A stretch of 64,000 nt of DNA from Aquimarina algiphila. GTDB lineage: Bacteria > Bacteroidota > Bacteroidia > Flavobacteriales > Flavobacteriaceae. This document shows, one piece after another, positions 44,860 through 55,524 of this stretch (positions are counted from its first letter, which is position 1; every line of letters begins with the position of its first letter). The notes under the pieces were generated by a model, which was given only the letters and a program-made list of their open reading frames with translations, was not told the DNA's origin and did not search any database. The translations under genes were made by a program, and so were the position numbers. Location: positions 62,001 through 126,000 of the forward strand of contig NZ_VLNR01000004.1 of the NCBI RefSeq assembly GCF_007489275.1, given 5' to 3'.

Positions 44860-47800
44860 ATGAAAATAAAAAGTGCATTATTATTGATTATAGTTTTTTT
44901 AACACAAACTATAGTATATGCACAAGATAATGTTCTCATTACAGGAAAAGTAAATGATAGTGATGAGTTACCATTACCAGGTGTAAACATATTAATAAAG
45001 GGAACTAACAAAGGAACACAATCAGATTTTGAAGGAAATTTTAGTATTGAAACCATAAAAGGTGATATTCTGATATTTTCCTATATAGGATTAGAAACAC
45101 AAGAAATTAGTATCCAAAATCAAAATACTCTTGAGGTAACCATGAGTCCTAATACTGATTCTTTAAATGAAATTATTGTTGTTGGATATGGTACTCAAAA
45201 AAAGACGGCTATTACAGGAGCTGTTGTCTCGGTAAGTACAGAAGATATTGTAAAACAACCTGCATTAACAGCTCTACAATCAATACAAGGAAAAGTTGCC
45301 GGAGTAAACATAATTGCAAATGATGCACCCGGAGCAACACCAACTGTTATTGTAAGAGGTTTGGGGACAGCTCAGGCAGGACGAGAGCCTTTTTATGTTG
45401 TAGATGGTCAACCTACACAAGATATAAGAAGCATAAATCCTTCTGATATAGAATCTATAGAATTTTTAAAAGGAGCTTCATATGCTAATATTTATGGGAT
45501 AAGGGCTGCTAATGGAGTTATTTTGGTTACTACCAAAAAAGGAAAAAAGGGAAAGGCGATTTTTAGTTTTGACTCCTTTTATGGTATTAGAAATGTACTT
45601 AATCAAGTTGAGATGGCTAACGCAGATCAATACATTCAGTATTTTAATGAAGAAAGCGCAGCTGTAGACGGTTTTCAGTTACAGCAAAATCAACAATTTA
45701 ATACTGATTGGTACGATGAGTTGATACAATTGGGAAATATAAATAGTAATAACTTTTCGGTATCCGGAGGAGGAGAAACTATAGATTATTTTTTTAGTTA
45801 TAATTTATATCAAGAGGAAGGAATCTTGAAAGATAATGAGTATAGTAGAGGAACCATTAGAAACAATAATACATATCATTTATTTGAAAATAAATTTAGA
45901 ATCACTCAAAATATCAATATTACCTATACCAATGAAGCTCCAAAACCATTCGGATCATTTAATAATGCTTATCGTCAATCTCCTTTAGTTCCAGTTTTTT
46001 ATTCTAACGGAAGGTTTGGACAATCATTTGTAAACCAATCTACTGGAATAGTTACATTTGAATCTGAAGATGGCGAATCAGTAGGTAGATTAACGCCACA
46101 TGGAAATCCCGTATCTGATGTACTTTTTCAAGATATTGACATTAACACCACCACACTACAAGGTCAAATTGCTACAGAAACAGATATCACAAATGATCTT
46201 ACATTTACTGCTAGATTTGGAGCTACACAATTTTATTCTAAAAGAAATGAATACAATCCTATTAGAGAAAGATGGTTAAACGCTGACCCAAGACGTACGA
46301 TTGCAGAATTCGAAGCAGGAAGAGTCGATGAGGATGGAGATGGTACTATCTCTACAGAGTTTGCTAATAATTCATTGAATGTACAAGATGTTGAATTTTT
46401 TAGATGGAATCTAGAAGGCTTTTTAACCTTTAACAAATCTTTTAATAAGCATAGCTTATCCACTACTGTTGGATTAAGTAGAGAAAAATTTGGTGGAAGA
46501 GAACTTGTAGAAGCTCAGGGGTTTGATGTGTTTGAAGAGAAAAGACTTCGTAATTTAAGCAGGAGAACCTCTTCATTTTTTGACAACACCGTCGTTCAAC
46601 AATTTAATCAGTCTACAAATCTACAATCTTACTTTGCACGTGTAGAATACGATTTTGCAGACAAATATTTTTTAAGAGGAGTATGGAGAAGAGATGGTAC
46701 GAGTGATTTTGTAACAGGAGAAAATTTCTTTGATAATTTTCCAGCATTTAGTTTAGGATGGAACATTTCTAATGAGAACTTCCTAAAAGAGAGTACTTTT
46801 ATAAATCACTTAAAAGTGTTTGGAGGGTGGGGACGATTAGGAAATGCTAATGTTCCTTTTAATGTACAACAAATAGACACAGATCCAGATAGTGGTAATC
46901 AAAATTATGTCTTCGGACCTACACAAAGTCTTATTTTCGGAGCTTCTTTTGGTAGTCCTGTTGAACCATTACAATGGGAAATCACTGAAGAATGGGAATT
47001 AGGATTAGATTTTGCATTTCTTAATAGAAAATTATCTGGAACCGTTGCTTATTATGATAGAACAAATACAAATGCTATAATCAATGTTCAAAATATTTTA
47101 AACTCAGAATCTGAAGGTAACTTTTTAGCTCATGCTGCCGAAGTATCTAATACTGGTATCGAAGTTTTAATAAACTGGCAGGATAATTTAGGTAAAGATT
47201 TGACTTATAATATTGGTGTAAACTTCTCTACAAACAAAAATCGAGTAGAAAATGTAGTTCCTGGTTTTGATGGAGAAACTGGAGGTAGTTTAAACAATGG
47301 ACAAATAACGAAAAGATTACAGGAAGGTCAACCACTGTTTGCATGGTGGTTACTAGAAGCTGATGGAGTATGGCAAAATCAGGATGAAATTGATAACAAT
47401 CCCTCTGTTGGTAATGCTGCTCCGGGACACTTACGTTATGTAGATCAAAATGCAGATGGCGTTATAGATGATAGAGATAAAAAGTTTTTTGGTAATTATG
47501 TTCCTACATTTAATTATGGTATAAAAATCGGAATCCAATACAAACAACTTGATTTTAGTGTAGATGGTTTTGGAGTTGGAGGTAATGAGATATATAATGG
47601 TTTAGCAAGTACCAGATTAGGTGGAGAAAATATTACAGAAGAGACTTTTAATAGTCGATGGACAGGTGAAGGCTCAACCAATGCTGCACCAGGAGCAGAC
47701 AGGGATGCACTTGCCTCTTCTTATTGGTTAGAAAATGGGGATTTCTTTAGAATCAATAACATCACGCTTGGGTATACGTTCAACAAGATCGGATTTCTAA

Positions 47801-47970
47801 ATAAAGCTCGTTTTTATGTAACAGCACAAAACCCTTTTATGTTTACCAATTACTCAGGGTTTACACCAGAACTAAATCAAAATGGTAACCCTGCGCAAAC
47901 CACAGGAATTGAATTATCTGCATATCCTACGACACGGTCTTTTATTTTTGGTGTTAACCTACAATTATAA
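44860..47970 (+). CDS. SusC-like TonB-dependent outer-membrane receptor
   Basis: The 1036-residue protein has a signal peptide (about 1-21, ending VYAQ), an N-terminal carboxypeptidase-regulatory-like domain (about 25-100; PLPGVNILIKGTNKGTQSDF), a plug with LNEIIVVGYGTQKKTAITGA and VIVRGLGTAQAG, and a long beta-barrel ending in SFIFGVNLQL. SusC proteins import oligosaccharides through the outer membrane with TonB energy and a SusD lid. It is followed 5 bp later by susD. No separate TonB or SusE-like gene is in the locus. Confidence 0.96.
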   Translation: MKIKSALLLIIVFLTQTIVYAQDNVLITGKVNDSDELPLPGVNILIKGTNKGTQSDFEGNFSIETIKGDILIFSYIGLETQEISIQNQNTLEVTMSPNTDSLNEIIVVGYGTQKKTAITGAVVSVSTEDIVKQPALTALQSIQGKVAGVNIIANDAPGATPTVIVRGLGTAQAGREPFYVVDGQPTQDIRSINPSDIESIEFLKGASYANIYGIRAANGVILVTTKKGKKGKAIFSFDSFYGIRNVLNQVEMANADQYIQYFNEESAAVDGFQLQQNQQFNTDWYDELIQLGNINSNNFSVSGGGETIDYFFSYNLYQEEGILKDNEYSRGTIRNNNTYHLFENKFRITQNINITYTNEAPKPFGSFNNAYRQSPLVPVFYSNGRFGQSFVNQSTGIVTFESEDGESVGRLTPHGNPVSDVLFQDIDINTTTLQGQIATETDITNDLTFTARFGATQFYSKRNEYNPIRERWLNADPRRTIAEFEAGRVDEDGDGTISTEFANNSLNVQDVEFFRWNLEGFLTFNKSFNKHSLSTTVGLSREKFGGRELVEAQGFDVFEEKRLRNLSRRTSSFFDNTVVQQFNQSTNLQSYFARVEYDFADKYFLRGVWRRDGTSDFVTGENFFDNFPAFSLGWNISNENFLKESTFINHLKVFGGWGRLGNANVPFNVQQIDTDPDSGNQNYVFGPTQSLIFGASFGSPVEPLQWEITEEWELGLDFAFLNRKLSGTVAYYDRTNTNAIINVQNILNSESEGNFLAHAAEVSNTGIEVLINWQDNLGKDLTYNIGVNFSTNKNRVENVVPGFDGETGGSLNNGQITKRLQEGQPLFAWWLLEADGVWQNQDEIDNNPSVGNAAPGHLRYVDQNADGVIDDRDKKFFGNYVPTFNYGIKIGIQYKQLDFSVDGFGVGGNEIYNGLASTRLGGENITEETFNSRWTGEGSTNAAPGADRDALASSYWLENGDFFRINNITLGYTFNKIGFLNKARFYVTAQNPFMFTNYSGFTPELNQNGNPAQTTGIELSAYPTTRSFIFGVNLQL

Positions 47971-47996
47971 TTAAAATGAATCAAATAATAAATATT

Positions 47997-49421
47997 ATGA
48001 AAGCTAAACTAAAATTAATAGTATTCGCGCTTCTGTTTGTAGCTTTCTTTACAGGTTGCGATGATTTTGTTGAAGAAGTAGAAGTTGTAGCTCCCACAGC
48101 AGAAGAGAGTGGTGAAGTTTTTGAGCCTATTCAATTCGTAACAGGAGTGTATGGCAGGCATACCGATTTTGCATATGCCTTTTCTTTTCTTGGCATCACC
48201 GAAATGATTTCGGATAATGCTGATAAAGGAAGTGCTCCTACAGATACTGGGGCTGATAAAAATTTACTGGATGGTCTTACGCATACTACATCTTCTCCTT
48301 CAATTAGAGCAATGTGGACTCAATGGTACAAAACAATTGGAAGAGCAACTCAAGCAATAGAATATACAGAAACTTTTGAGATGACAAACGAAGAACTAAG
48401 AGAACGCCTTATAGGTGAATGTAAGTTCTTAAGAGCTTTAAATTATTTCTGGTTAGTTCGTTCTTTTGGAGATATTCCTTTACAACACATAGATATCATA
48501 AACAGAGCTCCGACCTCGGATGTCTATGCTTATATAGAACAAGATTTATTAGAAGCCATACCTGCCTTACCTTTTAAAAGTGAATATGCAGCCTCAGATT
48601 TAGGAAGAGTTACCAAAGGAGCTGCACAATCCCTTTTGGCAAAAGTATACTTATATCAAAAAAAATGGCAAGAATCTGCAGATATGGCTAATACAGTAAT
48701 TACCTCAGGTGAGTATGATTTAGAACCTGATTATGCCAAAGTATGGAGAGTATCTGGTGAAAATGGTTTAGAGTCTGTCTTTGAATTACAAGGAAGAGGC
48801 GAAATTGTAGCACATGGGATTCAACAATATTCTACTACACAAGGTGCTAGGGGACCTAGTGGTTGGGGATGGGGTTTTAATACGCCATCAGAAGACTTAT
48901 TAAATGCCTTCAATGTAGAAGGTGATGATATAAGAAGAGATGCTACTATTATATTTGCTGGTGAAACATTGTTTGACGGAAGAGTAATCGATGCTGGAGT
49001 AGAAAATCCAAGATATAATGAAAAAGCGTATTCAAGTGCTAATGCAGGTCAGGGAGATGGTGACAAAAATATTCGTATTATTCGTTTTGCCGAGGTTTTA
49101 CTAATTCGCGCAGAAGCACTAAACGAGCTCAACCTCTCTTCTGATGCTTTGACTAACCTTAATAGAGTTCGCAATAGAGTGAACCTTGAGAATATTACCA
49201 CTACTAATCAGTCTGAATTAAGACAGATCATTTGGAACGAACGCAGATTAGAATTAGCCATGGAACATGATCGCTGGTTTGATTTATTAAGAACAGGTCA
49301 AGCACCAGCGGTTATGATTGCACATGGTAAGCCTTTTGAAACTGGGAAACACGAACTCTTTCCAATTCCAAATGATCAATTAATTCAAACTCCAAAAATG
49401 ATGCAAAACCCGGGATGGTAA
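47997..49421 (+). CDS. SusD/RagB family glycan-binding lipoprotein
   Basis: ATG 47997 is chosen over 47976 because it directly starts the lipoprotein signal (LLFVAFFTGCDD, Cys21), giving 474 residues. SusD text includes RLIGECKFLRALNYFWLVRS, FGDIPLQ, TKGAAQSLLAKVYLYQKKW, and the C-terminal IIWNERRLELAMEHDRWFDL and LFPIPNDQL. It forms the surface lid of the SusC transporter and binds the target glycan. It lies directly downstream of susC (stop to ATG 26 bp). Confidence 0.96.
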   Translation: MKAKLKLIVFALLFVAFFTGCDDFVEEVEVVAPTAEESGEVFEPIQFVTGVYGRHTDFAYAFSFLGITEMISDNADKGSAPTDTGADKNLLDGLTHTTSSPSIRAMWTQWYKTIGRATQAIEYTETFEMTNEELRERLIGECKFLRALNYFWLVRSFGDIPLQHIDIINRAPTSDVYAYIEQDLLEAIPALPFKSEYAASDLGRVTKGAAQSLLAKVYLYQKKWQESADMANTVITSGEYDLEPDYAKVWRVSGENGLESVFELQGRGEIVAHGIQQYSTTQGARGPSGWGWGFNTPSEDLLNAFNVEGDDIRRDATIIFAGETLFDGRVIDAGVENPRYNEKAYSSANAGQGDGDKNIRIIRFAEVLLIRAEALNELNLSSDALTNLNRVRNRVNLENITTTNQSELRQIIWNERRLELAMEHDRWFDLLRTGQAPAVMIAHGKPFETGKHELFPIPNDQLIQTPKMMQNPGW

Positions 49422-49457
49422 TAAACTATAAACATTTATACTAATTAAAATTTATTT

Positions 49458-50825
49458 ATGCGAATCATCATGATAACCGTGATCTTCTTCACTATAATAT
49501 GTATTGGGTGTAATGATCAAAAAACATCTCAAACTGATACAATATCAACGCCTGAACAAGAAGAAACGATTGAGATACTAACAGACACAGAACTTCTAGA
49601 CAAAATTCAAAAACAAACGTTTAATTATTTCTGGGAAGGAGCAGAACCTAATTCTGGATTGGCTAGAGAACGTATCCATTTGGATAATATTTATCCTCAA
49701 AATGATGAAGATATTATAACAACAGGAGGGTCTGGGTTTGGACTAATGGCTATTTTGATAGGTATTGAACGAAATTATATTACCAGGAATGAAGGTGTAT
49801 TACATTTTAAAAAAGTAGTTCAATTCTTAGAAAAGGCAGATCGGTTTCATGGTGCATGGCCACATTGGATTAATGGAAAAACCGGTAAAGTAAAGCCTTT
49901 TAGTCAGAAAGATAATGGTGGGGATCTCGTAGAAACAGCTTTTCTCATACAAGGCTTGTTAACTGTTTCAGAATATTTTAAAGAAGGCAATGAAAATGAA
50001 AAAGAATTAGTTCAAAAAATAGATAAACTTTGGAAAGAAGTAGAATGGGATTGGTACACCAAGAATGGAGAAAGAGTACTGTATTGGCACTGGTCTCCTG
50101 ATTATGAATGGGAAATGAATTTTCCTGTTGGAGGATATAATGAATGCTTAATAATGTATGTTCTCGCTGCTTCCTCCCCCACTCACTCTATCGATAAAGA
50201 AGTATATGAAAAAGGATGGTCACGTAATGGTGATATTGCAAAAGGAACAGTATTTTATGGTTTAGATACAGAGTTAGATCATTATGAACATGATAATGAT
50301 CCTATTGGTCCTCTTTTTTGGGCGCATTATTCTTATCTTGGATTAAACCCAAAAGGACTAACAGATCAATATGCCGATTATTGGAAATTAAATAAAAATC
50401 ATGCTAAAATCCATTATAACTATGCTTTAGATAATCCTAATAATTTTGAGGGTTACGGCAAAGATTGCTGGGGACTTACTTCAAGTTATTCGATGAAAGG
50501 ATATTCTAGTCATCGACCTGGTAGAGACCTTGGAGTGATATCTCCCACTGCTGCTCTATCCTCTTTTCCTTATACTCCAAAAGAGAGTATGCAATTCTTG
50601 AGGTTTATGTATGAAAAGCAAGATAGCCTTATTGGTAAATATGGCCCTTATGATGCTTTCAGTTTACAACATGATTGGTATGTCCCACGATATTTAGCTA
50701 TTGATCAAGGTCCTATACCTGTGATGATAGAGAATCACAGGACACAATTGTTATGGAACCTCTTTATGAAAAACAACGATGTCAAAAATGGTCTTCAAAA
50801 ATTGGGATTCAGCTATGGAAACTAA
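49458..50825 (+). CDS. GH144/glucoamylase-like (PF10091-type) glycoside hydrolase, lipoprotein
   Basis: The 455-residue protein has a lipoprotein signal (FFTIICIGCND, Cys18) and an (alpha/alpha)6-barrel fold: LLDKIQKQTFNYFWEGAEPN, GSGFGLMAILIGIERNYITR, HGAWPHWINGKTGKVKPFSQ, GGDLVETAFLIQGLLTVSEY, GKDCWGLTSSYSMKGYSSH and IENHRTQLLWNLFM near the end. This family contains the endo-beta-1,2-glucanases of GH144, and in Bacteroidetes they are often paired with GH3 beta-glucosidases, as here. Beta-1,2-glucan is therefore the leading substrate. Other glucans are possible, since the family is not uniform. The next gene overlaps it by 11 bp. Confidence 0.85.
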   Translation: MRIIMITVIFFTIICIGCNDQKTSQTDTISTPEQEETIEILTDTELLDKIQKQTFNYFWEGAEPNSGLARERIHLDNIYPQNDEDIITTGGSGFGLMAILIGIERNYITRNEGVLHFKKVVQFLEKADRFHGAWPHWINGKTGKVKPFSQKDNGGDLVETAFLIQGLLTVSEYFKEGNENEKELVQKIDKLWKEVEWDWYTKNGERVLYWHWSPDYEWEMNFPVGGYNECLIMYVLAASSPTHSIDKEVYEKGWSRNGDIAKGTVFYGLDTELDHYEHDNDPIGPLFWAHYSYLGLNPKGLTDQYADYWKLNKNHAKIHYNYALDNPNNFEGYGKDCWGLTSSYSMKGYSSHRPGRDLGVISPTAALSSFPYTPKESMQFLRFMYEKQDSLIGKYGPYDAFSLQHDWYVPRYLAIDQGPIPVMIENHRTQLLWNLFMKNNDVKNGLQKLGFSYGN

Positions 50826-51615
50826 AAAAATAGTATGTTATTTATTTTCAATATTTCTGGTCAGTATAGGAATTGCTCAAAGTGGTAATTCTTATGAAAA
50901 AGAAATACTAATAAAAGGAAAAGATACTCTTCGTTATCGTATTCTGTGGCCTATTGATTTTACTGAAGATAAAGAATATCCGGTAGTTCTATTCTTACAT
51001 GGAGCTGGTGAACGCGATAATGATAATCAAAAACAATTGGTACATGGAAGTAGATTATTTCTAGATTCAGAATTCAGGGAAAAACATCCATCTATTGTCA
51101 TTTTTCCTCAGTGCCCCAAAAACGATTATTGGTCCAATATAAGTATTGATAGAACTAAAAAAGGAAGAGAGAAATTCAGTTTTAAATATGGAGAAATACC
51201 AAATTCAACACTTGCATTAGTAATTGATTTGATGGATCAAATGGTTAATAAAAATTTCACCAAGAATGATCAGGTATATATTGGAGGATTGTCAATGGGT
51301 GGTATGGGAACATTTGAAATGCTATATAGAAGACCAAATATGTTTGCAGCCGCATTTCCAATTTGCGGAGGTGGTGATCCAAATTCAGTTTCAGAATATG
51401 TAAATAAAGTTGCTCTTTGGATTTTTCATGGTGCTAGAGATACTGTAGTAGATCCTACCTTTTCTGTAGATATGGTAGAAGCTATTCTAAAAGCTGGCGG
51501 TTTTCCTAAATTCAGCCTATACGATTTTGCAAATCACAACAGTTGGGATACTGCTTTTGCTGAACCAGAACTATTGTATTGGCTATTTTCAAATAAAAAA
51601 AAGAATAAAGAATGA
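50815..51615 (+). CDS. Secreted alpha/beta-hydrolase (esterase/prolyl-oligopeptidase-like)
   Basis: I choose ATG 50815 (266 residues), which begins a signal peptide (METKKIVCYLFSIFLVSIG, cleaved near GIAQ), over ATG 50779. The fold is clear: YPVVLFLHGAGERDNDNQ (oxyanion region), GGLSMGGMGTFEML with nucleophile S160, ALWIFHGARDTVVDP (acid Asp) and ANHNSWDTAFAEP (His). Such enzymes in glycan loci are usually carbohydrate esterases removing acyl groups. It overlaps the GH144-like gene by 11 bp and GH3 by 4 bp (ATGA), so it is tightly coupled. An esterase for acylated (for example succinylated) glucans is inference. Confidence 0.87.
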   Translation: METKKIVCYLFSIFLVSIGIAQSGNSYEKEILIKGKDTLRYRILWPIDFTEDKEYPVVLFLHGAGERDNDNQKQLVHGSRLFLDSEFREKHPSIVIFPQCPKNDYWSNISIDRTKKGREKFSFKYGEIPNSTLALVIDLMDQMVNKNFTKNDQVYIGGLSMGGMGTFEMLYRRPNMFAAAFPICGGGDPNSVSEYVNKVALWIFHGARDTVVDPTFSVDMVEAILKAGGFPKFSLYDFANHNSWDTAFAEPELLYWLFSNKKKNKE

Positions 51616-53876
51616 ATTTCCGACACGAAATAAATACAATACTCATTATTGGTCTCACTTTTATAATTCATTCCTGTAGTGATCAAAAAAAACACTCTAA
51701 AACAATAAAATCACCCTACACTTCTCAAATAGATTCTTTAATGAACCTTATGACTTTAGAAGAAAAAATAGGCCAGACAGTGATGTACAGTGGAGGTTGG
51801 GATAAGACAGGACCTAAAGTAAGCGATGATAATATAAAGCATATTCGTGAAGGCAATGTAGGCGCAATGCTTAATGTCTATTCTGCTAAAGGAACAAGAG
51901 AGTTACAACAAATTGCCATAGAAGAAACACGTTTAGGCATTCCTTTACTTTTTGGATATGATGTAATTCATGGTCATAGAACTATTTTTCCGATAAATTT
52001 AGGTCTGGCAGCAAGTTGGGATCTTAAACAAATTGAAAATAGTGCCAGAATCGCCGCAGAGGAAGCTTCTGCAGAAGGAATTCACTGGACCTTTGCTCCT
52101 ATGGTGGATATAGCAAGAGATCCTAGATGGGGTCGCATATCTGAAGGTGCTGGAGAGGATACTTATCTGGGAAGTCAGATTGCTAAGGCTTATGTAAAAG
52201 GCTTTCAAGGAAATGACCTTGCTGCAAACAATACTATTATTGCTTGTGCCAAACATTTTGCAGGATATGGTGCTGCTCAAGCAGGTAGAGATTATCATAC
52301 AGTAGATATGAGTGATGGAGAACTATGGAATACCTATTTACCTCCGTTTAAAGCAACTGTAGATTCTGGTGTAGAAACATTTATGACAGCCTTTAATGAC
52401 TTAAATGGTATTCCCGCTTCCGGAAATCAATCTTTATTTAGAGAAATATTACGAGAGCAATGGAATTTTAAGGGTTTTGTTGTTTCTGATTATACAGCTA
52501 TTAATGAGTTAATACCCCATGGTTTTGCTAAAAACGAAAAAGATGGGGCTCGCTTAGCTATGAATGCTGGTGTAGATATGGATATGATGGGAAATGTAAA
52601 TAGATTATATCTAAAAAAATTAATAGAAGAGAATAAAGTAAAAAAAGAAACTGTAGAAGAAGCTTGTCGAAAAATATTAGAAACTAAGTTCAAACTTGGA
52701 CTTTTTGATGATCCTTATCGATACAGTAATGAAGATCGGGAGAAAGAAGTTATTTATAAAAAAGAATTTCTGGATGCCGCACGAAATGCTGCGGCTGCTT
52801 CATCTGTATTATTAAAAAATGATAACAAGACACTACCAATTACTAAGAACAAAACAATCGCCCTTATAGGCCCATTAGCAAAAGATAAGGAAAGTATTAT
52901 TGGTAATTGGGCAGCCGCAGGAGATCGCTATGGCAAAGCGGTTAGTATCTATGAAGGACTCCTTGAGTATGTTGATGAAAAGAATATATTTTATGCACAA
53001 GGTTGTGATATTTTATCGAATGATGAAAATCTATTTAATCAAGCAATAGATGCTGCAAAAAAGGCTGATATTATTGTTATGGTCATGGGAGAACATTATC
53101 ATATGAGTGGTGAAGCTGCCTCTCGAACAAATATTAAATTGCCCGGATTACAAACAACATTGATTAAAAAGATTACTGAAGAAGTCCCCAACAAACAAAT
53201 TGTTCTAATTCTAATGAATGGAAGACCTTTAGATCTTTCTGAAGAACATATACTAACTGATGCTATATTAGAGACATGGTTTCCGGGGACAATGGGTGGT
53301 TTAGGAATTGCCGACATATTATTTGGCACATACAATCCTTCTGGAAAATTACCAGTTACATTTCCCCGAAATGTTGGGCAGATTCCGATATACTATAATA
53401 TGAAAAATACTGGTCGTCCTATTAATCCTTCAAATCCAAAAGAAGATTATAAATCTAATTATATTGATGTTTCCAATACTCCTTTATATCCCTTTGGTTA
53501 TGGACTTAGTTATACCAATTTTGAATATAAAGTTACTTCCTCTGGTAAACAACTTATACCAGGTGAAGAAATAACCATATCAGTAGAAATAAAAAATACA
53601 GGAAATTATGATGGATCAGAGATAGCACAACTATACATCCGTGATAAAACCAGAAGTATAACTCCTCCCGTTAAAGAATTAAAAGGGTTTAAAAAGGTTT
53701 TTATGAAAAAAGGAGAAAGTACAAACCTAACTTTTACAATCACTACTGAAAATTTAAAATTTTACAATCAACAATTAGACTTCACTTATGAGCCGGGAAG
53801 ATTTGAGTTTTTTGTTGGAGGAAGTTCTGATTTACCTTTTACACATGAATTTGAATTAATTGAAGAAGACAAATAA
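51612..53876 (+). CDS. GH3 beta-glucosidase, lipoprotein
   Basis: The 754-residue protein has a lipoprotein signal (LTFIIHSCSDQ, Cys22). The GH3 N-terminal TIM barrel shows LFGYDVIHGHRTIFPINLGL, FAPMVDIARDPRWGRISEGA, CAKHFAGYGAAQAGRDYHTV and the catalytic-nucleophile motif FKGFVVSDYTAI (D293). The C-terminal alpha/beta sandwich (GPLAKDKESIIGNWAAAGD) and fibronectin-III-like domain (EIAQLYIRDKTRSITPPVKE, ELKGFKKVFMKKGES) complete a standard GH3. It would release glucose from oligosaccharides in the periplasm. It starts 4 bp inside the esterase gene and overlaps the sulfatase ATG by one base. Confidence 0.95.
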   Translation: MNFRHEINTILIIGLTFIIHSCSDQKKHSKTIKSPYTSQIDSLMNLMTLEEKIGQTVMYSGGWDKTGPKVSDDNIKHIREGNVGAMLNVYSAKGTRELQQIAIEETRLGIPLLFGYDVIHGHRTIFPINLGLAASWDLKQIENSARIAAEEASAEGIHWTFAPMVDIARDPRWGRISEGAGEDTYLGSQIAKAYVKGFQGNDLAANNTIIACAKHFAGYGAAQAGRDYHTVDMSDGELWNTYLPPFKATVDSGVETFMTAFNDLNGIPASGNQSLFREILREQWNFKGFVVSDYTAINELIPHGFAKNEKDGARLAMNAGVDMDMMGNVNRLYLKKLIEENKVKKETVEEACRKILETKFKLGLFDDPYRYSNEDREKEVIYKKEFLDAARNAAAASSVLLKNDNKTLPITKNKTIALIGPLAKDKESIIGNWAAAGDRYGKAVSIYEGLLEYVDEKNIFYAQGCDILSNDENLFNQAIDAAKKADIIVMVMGEHYHMSGEAASRTNIKLPGLQTTLIKKITEEVPNKQIVLILMNGRPLDLSEEHILTDAILETWFPGTMGGLGIADILFGTYNPSGKLPVTFPRNVGQIPIYYNMKNTGRPINPSNPKEDYKSNYIDVSNTPLYPFGYGLSYTNFEYKVTSSGKQLIPGEEITISVEIKNTGNYDGSEIAQLYIRDKTRSITPPVKELKGFKKVFMKKGESTNLTFTITTENLKFYNQQLDFTYEPGRFEFFVGGSSDLPFTHEFELIEEDK

Positions 53877-55522
53877 TGTTAATCAAAAAGTATATCATAG
53901 TTATTATAGGTATTAGTTTTTTTTCTTGTCAACAGAAAAAACCTCAACCACTTGAAAAAACTATTGAAACAACTTTACCTAATATTATATTTATTATGTC
54001 TGATGATCATGCCAGTCAAGCTATTAGTGCCTATGGCCACCCTATTAGTCAACTAGCGCCTACCCCAAACATTGATAGAATTGCTAGAAATGGTGTTTTA
54101 TTCGAGAATGCTTTCTGTACCAATTCTATTTGCGGACCTAGCCGGGCAGTCATTCTAACCGGAAAACATAGCCATATCAATGGTTTTAGGCAAAATGGAG
54201 AGCTTTTTAATGGAAACCAACCAACTTTACCAAAAATGCTACAAAAATCAGGTTATCAAACTGCTATAGTTGGTAAATGGCACCTTCATGGACATCCACA
54301 AGGTTTTGATTACTGGAACATTATTCAGGATCAAGGGAATTATTATAACCCAGATTTTATAAAGAACGGAGATTCTATACAAATTCCAGGATACGCAACA
54401 GATATTATTACAAAAGAATCACTATTGTGGTTAAAGACCAAACGAAAAGAAAACAAACCGTTCTTTCTTATGGTACATCACAAAGCTCCTCATAGAAATT
54501 GGATGCCAGCATTACGACATTTGAATATATACGATTCGATTCAATTTCCTTTACCCAATACTTATTACACAACACATAAAAATCAACAAGCGGCCAAAGA
54601 ACAACTACAAACCATTTATAATGATATGTATGAAGGGCATGATCTTAAGATGTCTGTTACCGAAGGGTCTACAAAATTGGCTCACAACCCCTGGGTTAGT
54701 GATTTTAAAAGAATGACCACAGAACAACGAAGAATATGGGATAAAGCTTACATATCTAAAAATAATGCTATGCATCGAGCTCATCTTACGGGCAAAGCTC
54801 TTGCAGAATGGAAAGGCCAGAGGTATCTACAAGAATATATGAGCACAGTGGCTTCAGTAGATGAAGGTGTTGGTGAACTGTTAGATTATTTGGAACAAAA
54901 TGACTTAGATAAAAATACTTTAGTCGTTTATACTTCGGATCAGGGGTTTTATCTTGGAGAAAGGGGATGGTTTGATAAACGATTTATGTATGAAGAATCT
55001 TTACGAATGCCTTTGTTAATGCAATTCCCGGGAACAATTAAACCAGGAACAAAAAAAGAAACTATGGTTCAGAATCTTGACTTTGCACAAACTTTTCTGG
55101 ATTTTGCTAATGCCAACCACTTTTCTAATGAAATGCAAGGTCAATCCTTCAAAGGATTAATAGCAGGTAATGTTAAAGAAAAAGATTTTAGAAATATTAT
55201 TTACTATCACTATTATGACTTTCCGGCATTTCATATGGTAAAAAAACACTATGGAATTCGAACCAAACGTTTTAAGCTCATTCATTTCTATGATGATATA
55301 GATACCTGGGAATTTTATGATTTGGAAAAAGATCCAAAAGAATCAAACAACTTAATCAACAATTTAGTTTACAAGGAGACCATTCAAACCATGAAAATTA
55401 AACTTGACTCTGTACAAAAAGTATATAGAGTTACTAATAAAGAGTTTGACAAAGCCACTCCAGAAGAAATCAAAAAAGCATATCAGAGCTTTAAAAGACT
55501 TAGAGGAAAACCAATACGATAA
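53876..55522 (+). CDS. S1-family sulfatase, lipoprotein
   Basis: The 548-residue protein has a lipoprotein signal (IGISFFSCQQKK, Cys18) and a sulfatase core: NIIFIMSDDHASQAISAYGH (metal Asp pair), formylglycine motif CGPSR (C86) in SICGPSRAVILTGKH, VGKWHLHGHPQGFDYW and VVYTSDQGFYLGERGWFDKR. The C-terminal TWEFYDLEKDPKESNNLI is usual for S1 glycan sulfatases. It starts with a one-base TAATG overlap with GH3, so it belongs to the locus. This implies that the glycan carries sulfate, or that the enzyme has another ester substrate; the family also includes phosphonate- and phosphodiester-acting relatives. Confidence 0.93.
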   Translation: MLIKKYIIVIIGISFFSCQQKKPQPLEKTIETTLPNIIFIMSDDHASQAISAYGHPISQLAPTPNIDRIARNGVLFENAFCTNSICGPSRAVILTGKHSHINGFRQNGELFNGNQPTLPKMLQKSGYQTAIVGKWHLHGHPQGFDYWNIIQDQGNYYNPDFIKNGDSIQIPGYATDIITKESLLWLKTKRKENKPFFLMVHHKAPHRNWMPALRHLNIYDSIQFPLPNTYYTTHKNQQAAKEQLQTIYNDMYEGHDLKMSVTEGSTKLAHNPWVSDFKRMTTEQRRIWDKAYISKNNAMHRAHLTGKALAEWKGQRYLQEYMSTVASVDEGVGELLDYLEQNDLDKNTLVVYTSDQGFYLGERGWFDKRFMYEESLRMPLLMQFPGTIKPGTKKETMVQNLDFAQTFLDFANANHFSNEMQGQSFKGLIAGNVKEKDFRNIIYYHYYDFPAFHMVKKHYGIRTKRFKLIHFYDDIDTWEFYDLEKDPKESNNLINNLVYKETIQTMKIKLDSVQKVYRVTNKEFDKATPEEIKKAYQSFKRLRGKPIR

Positions 55523-55524
55523 TA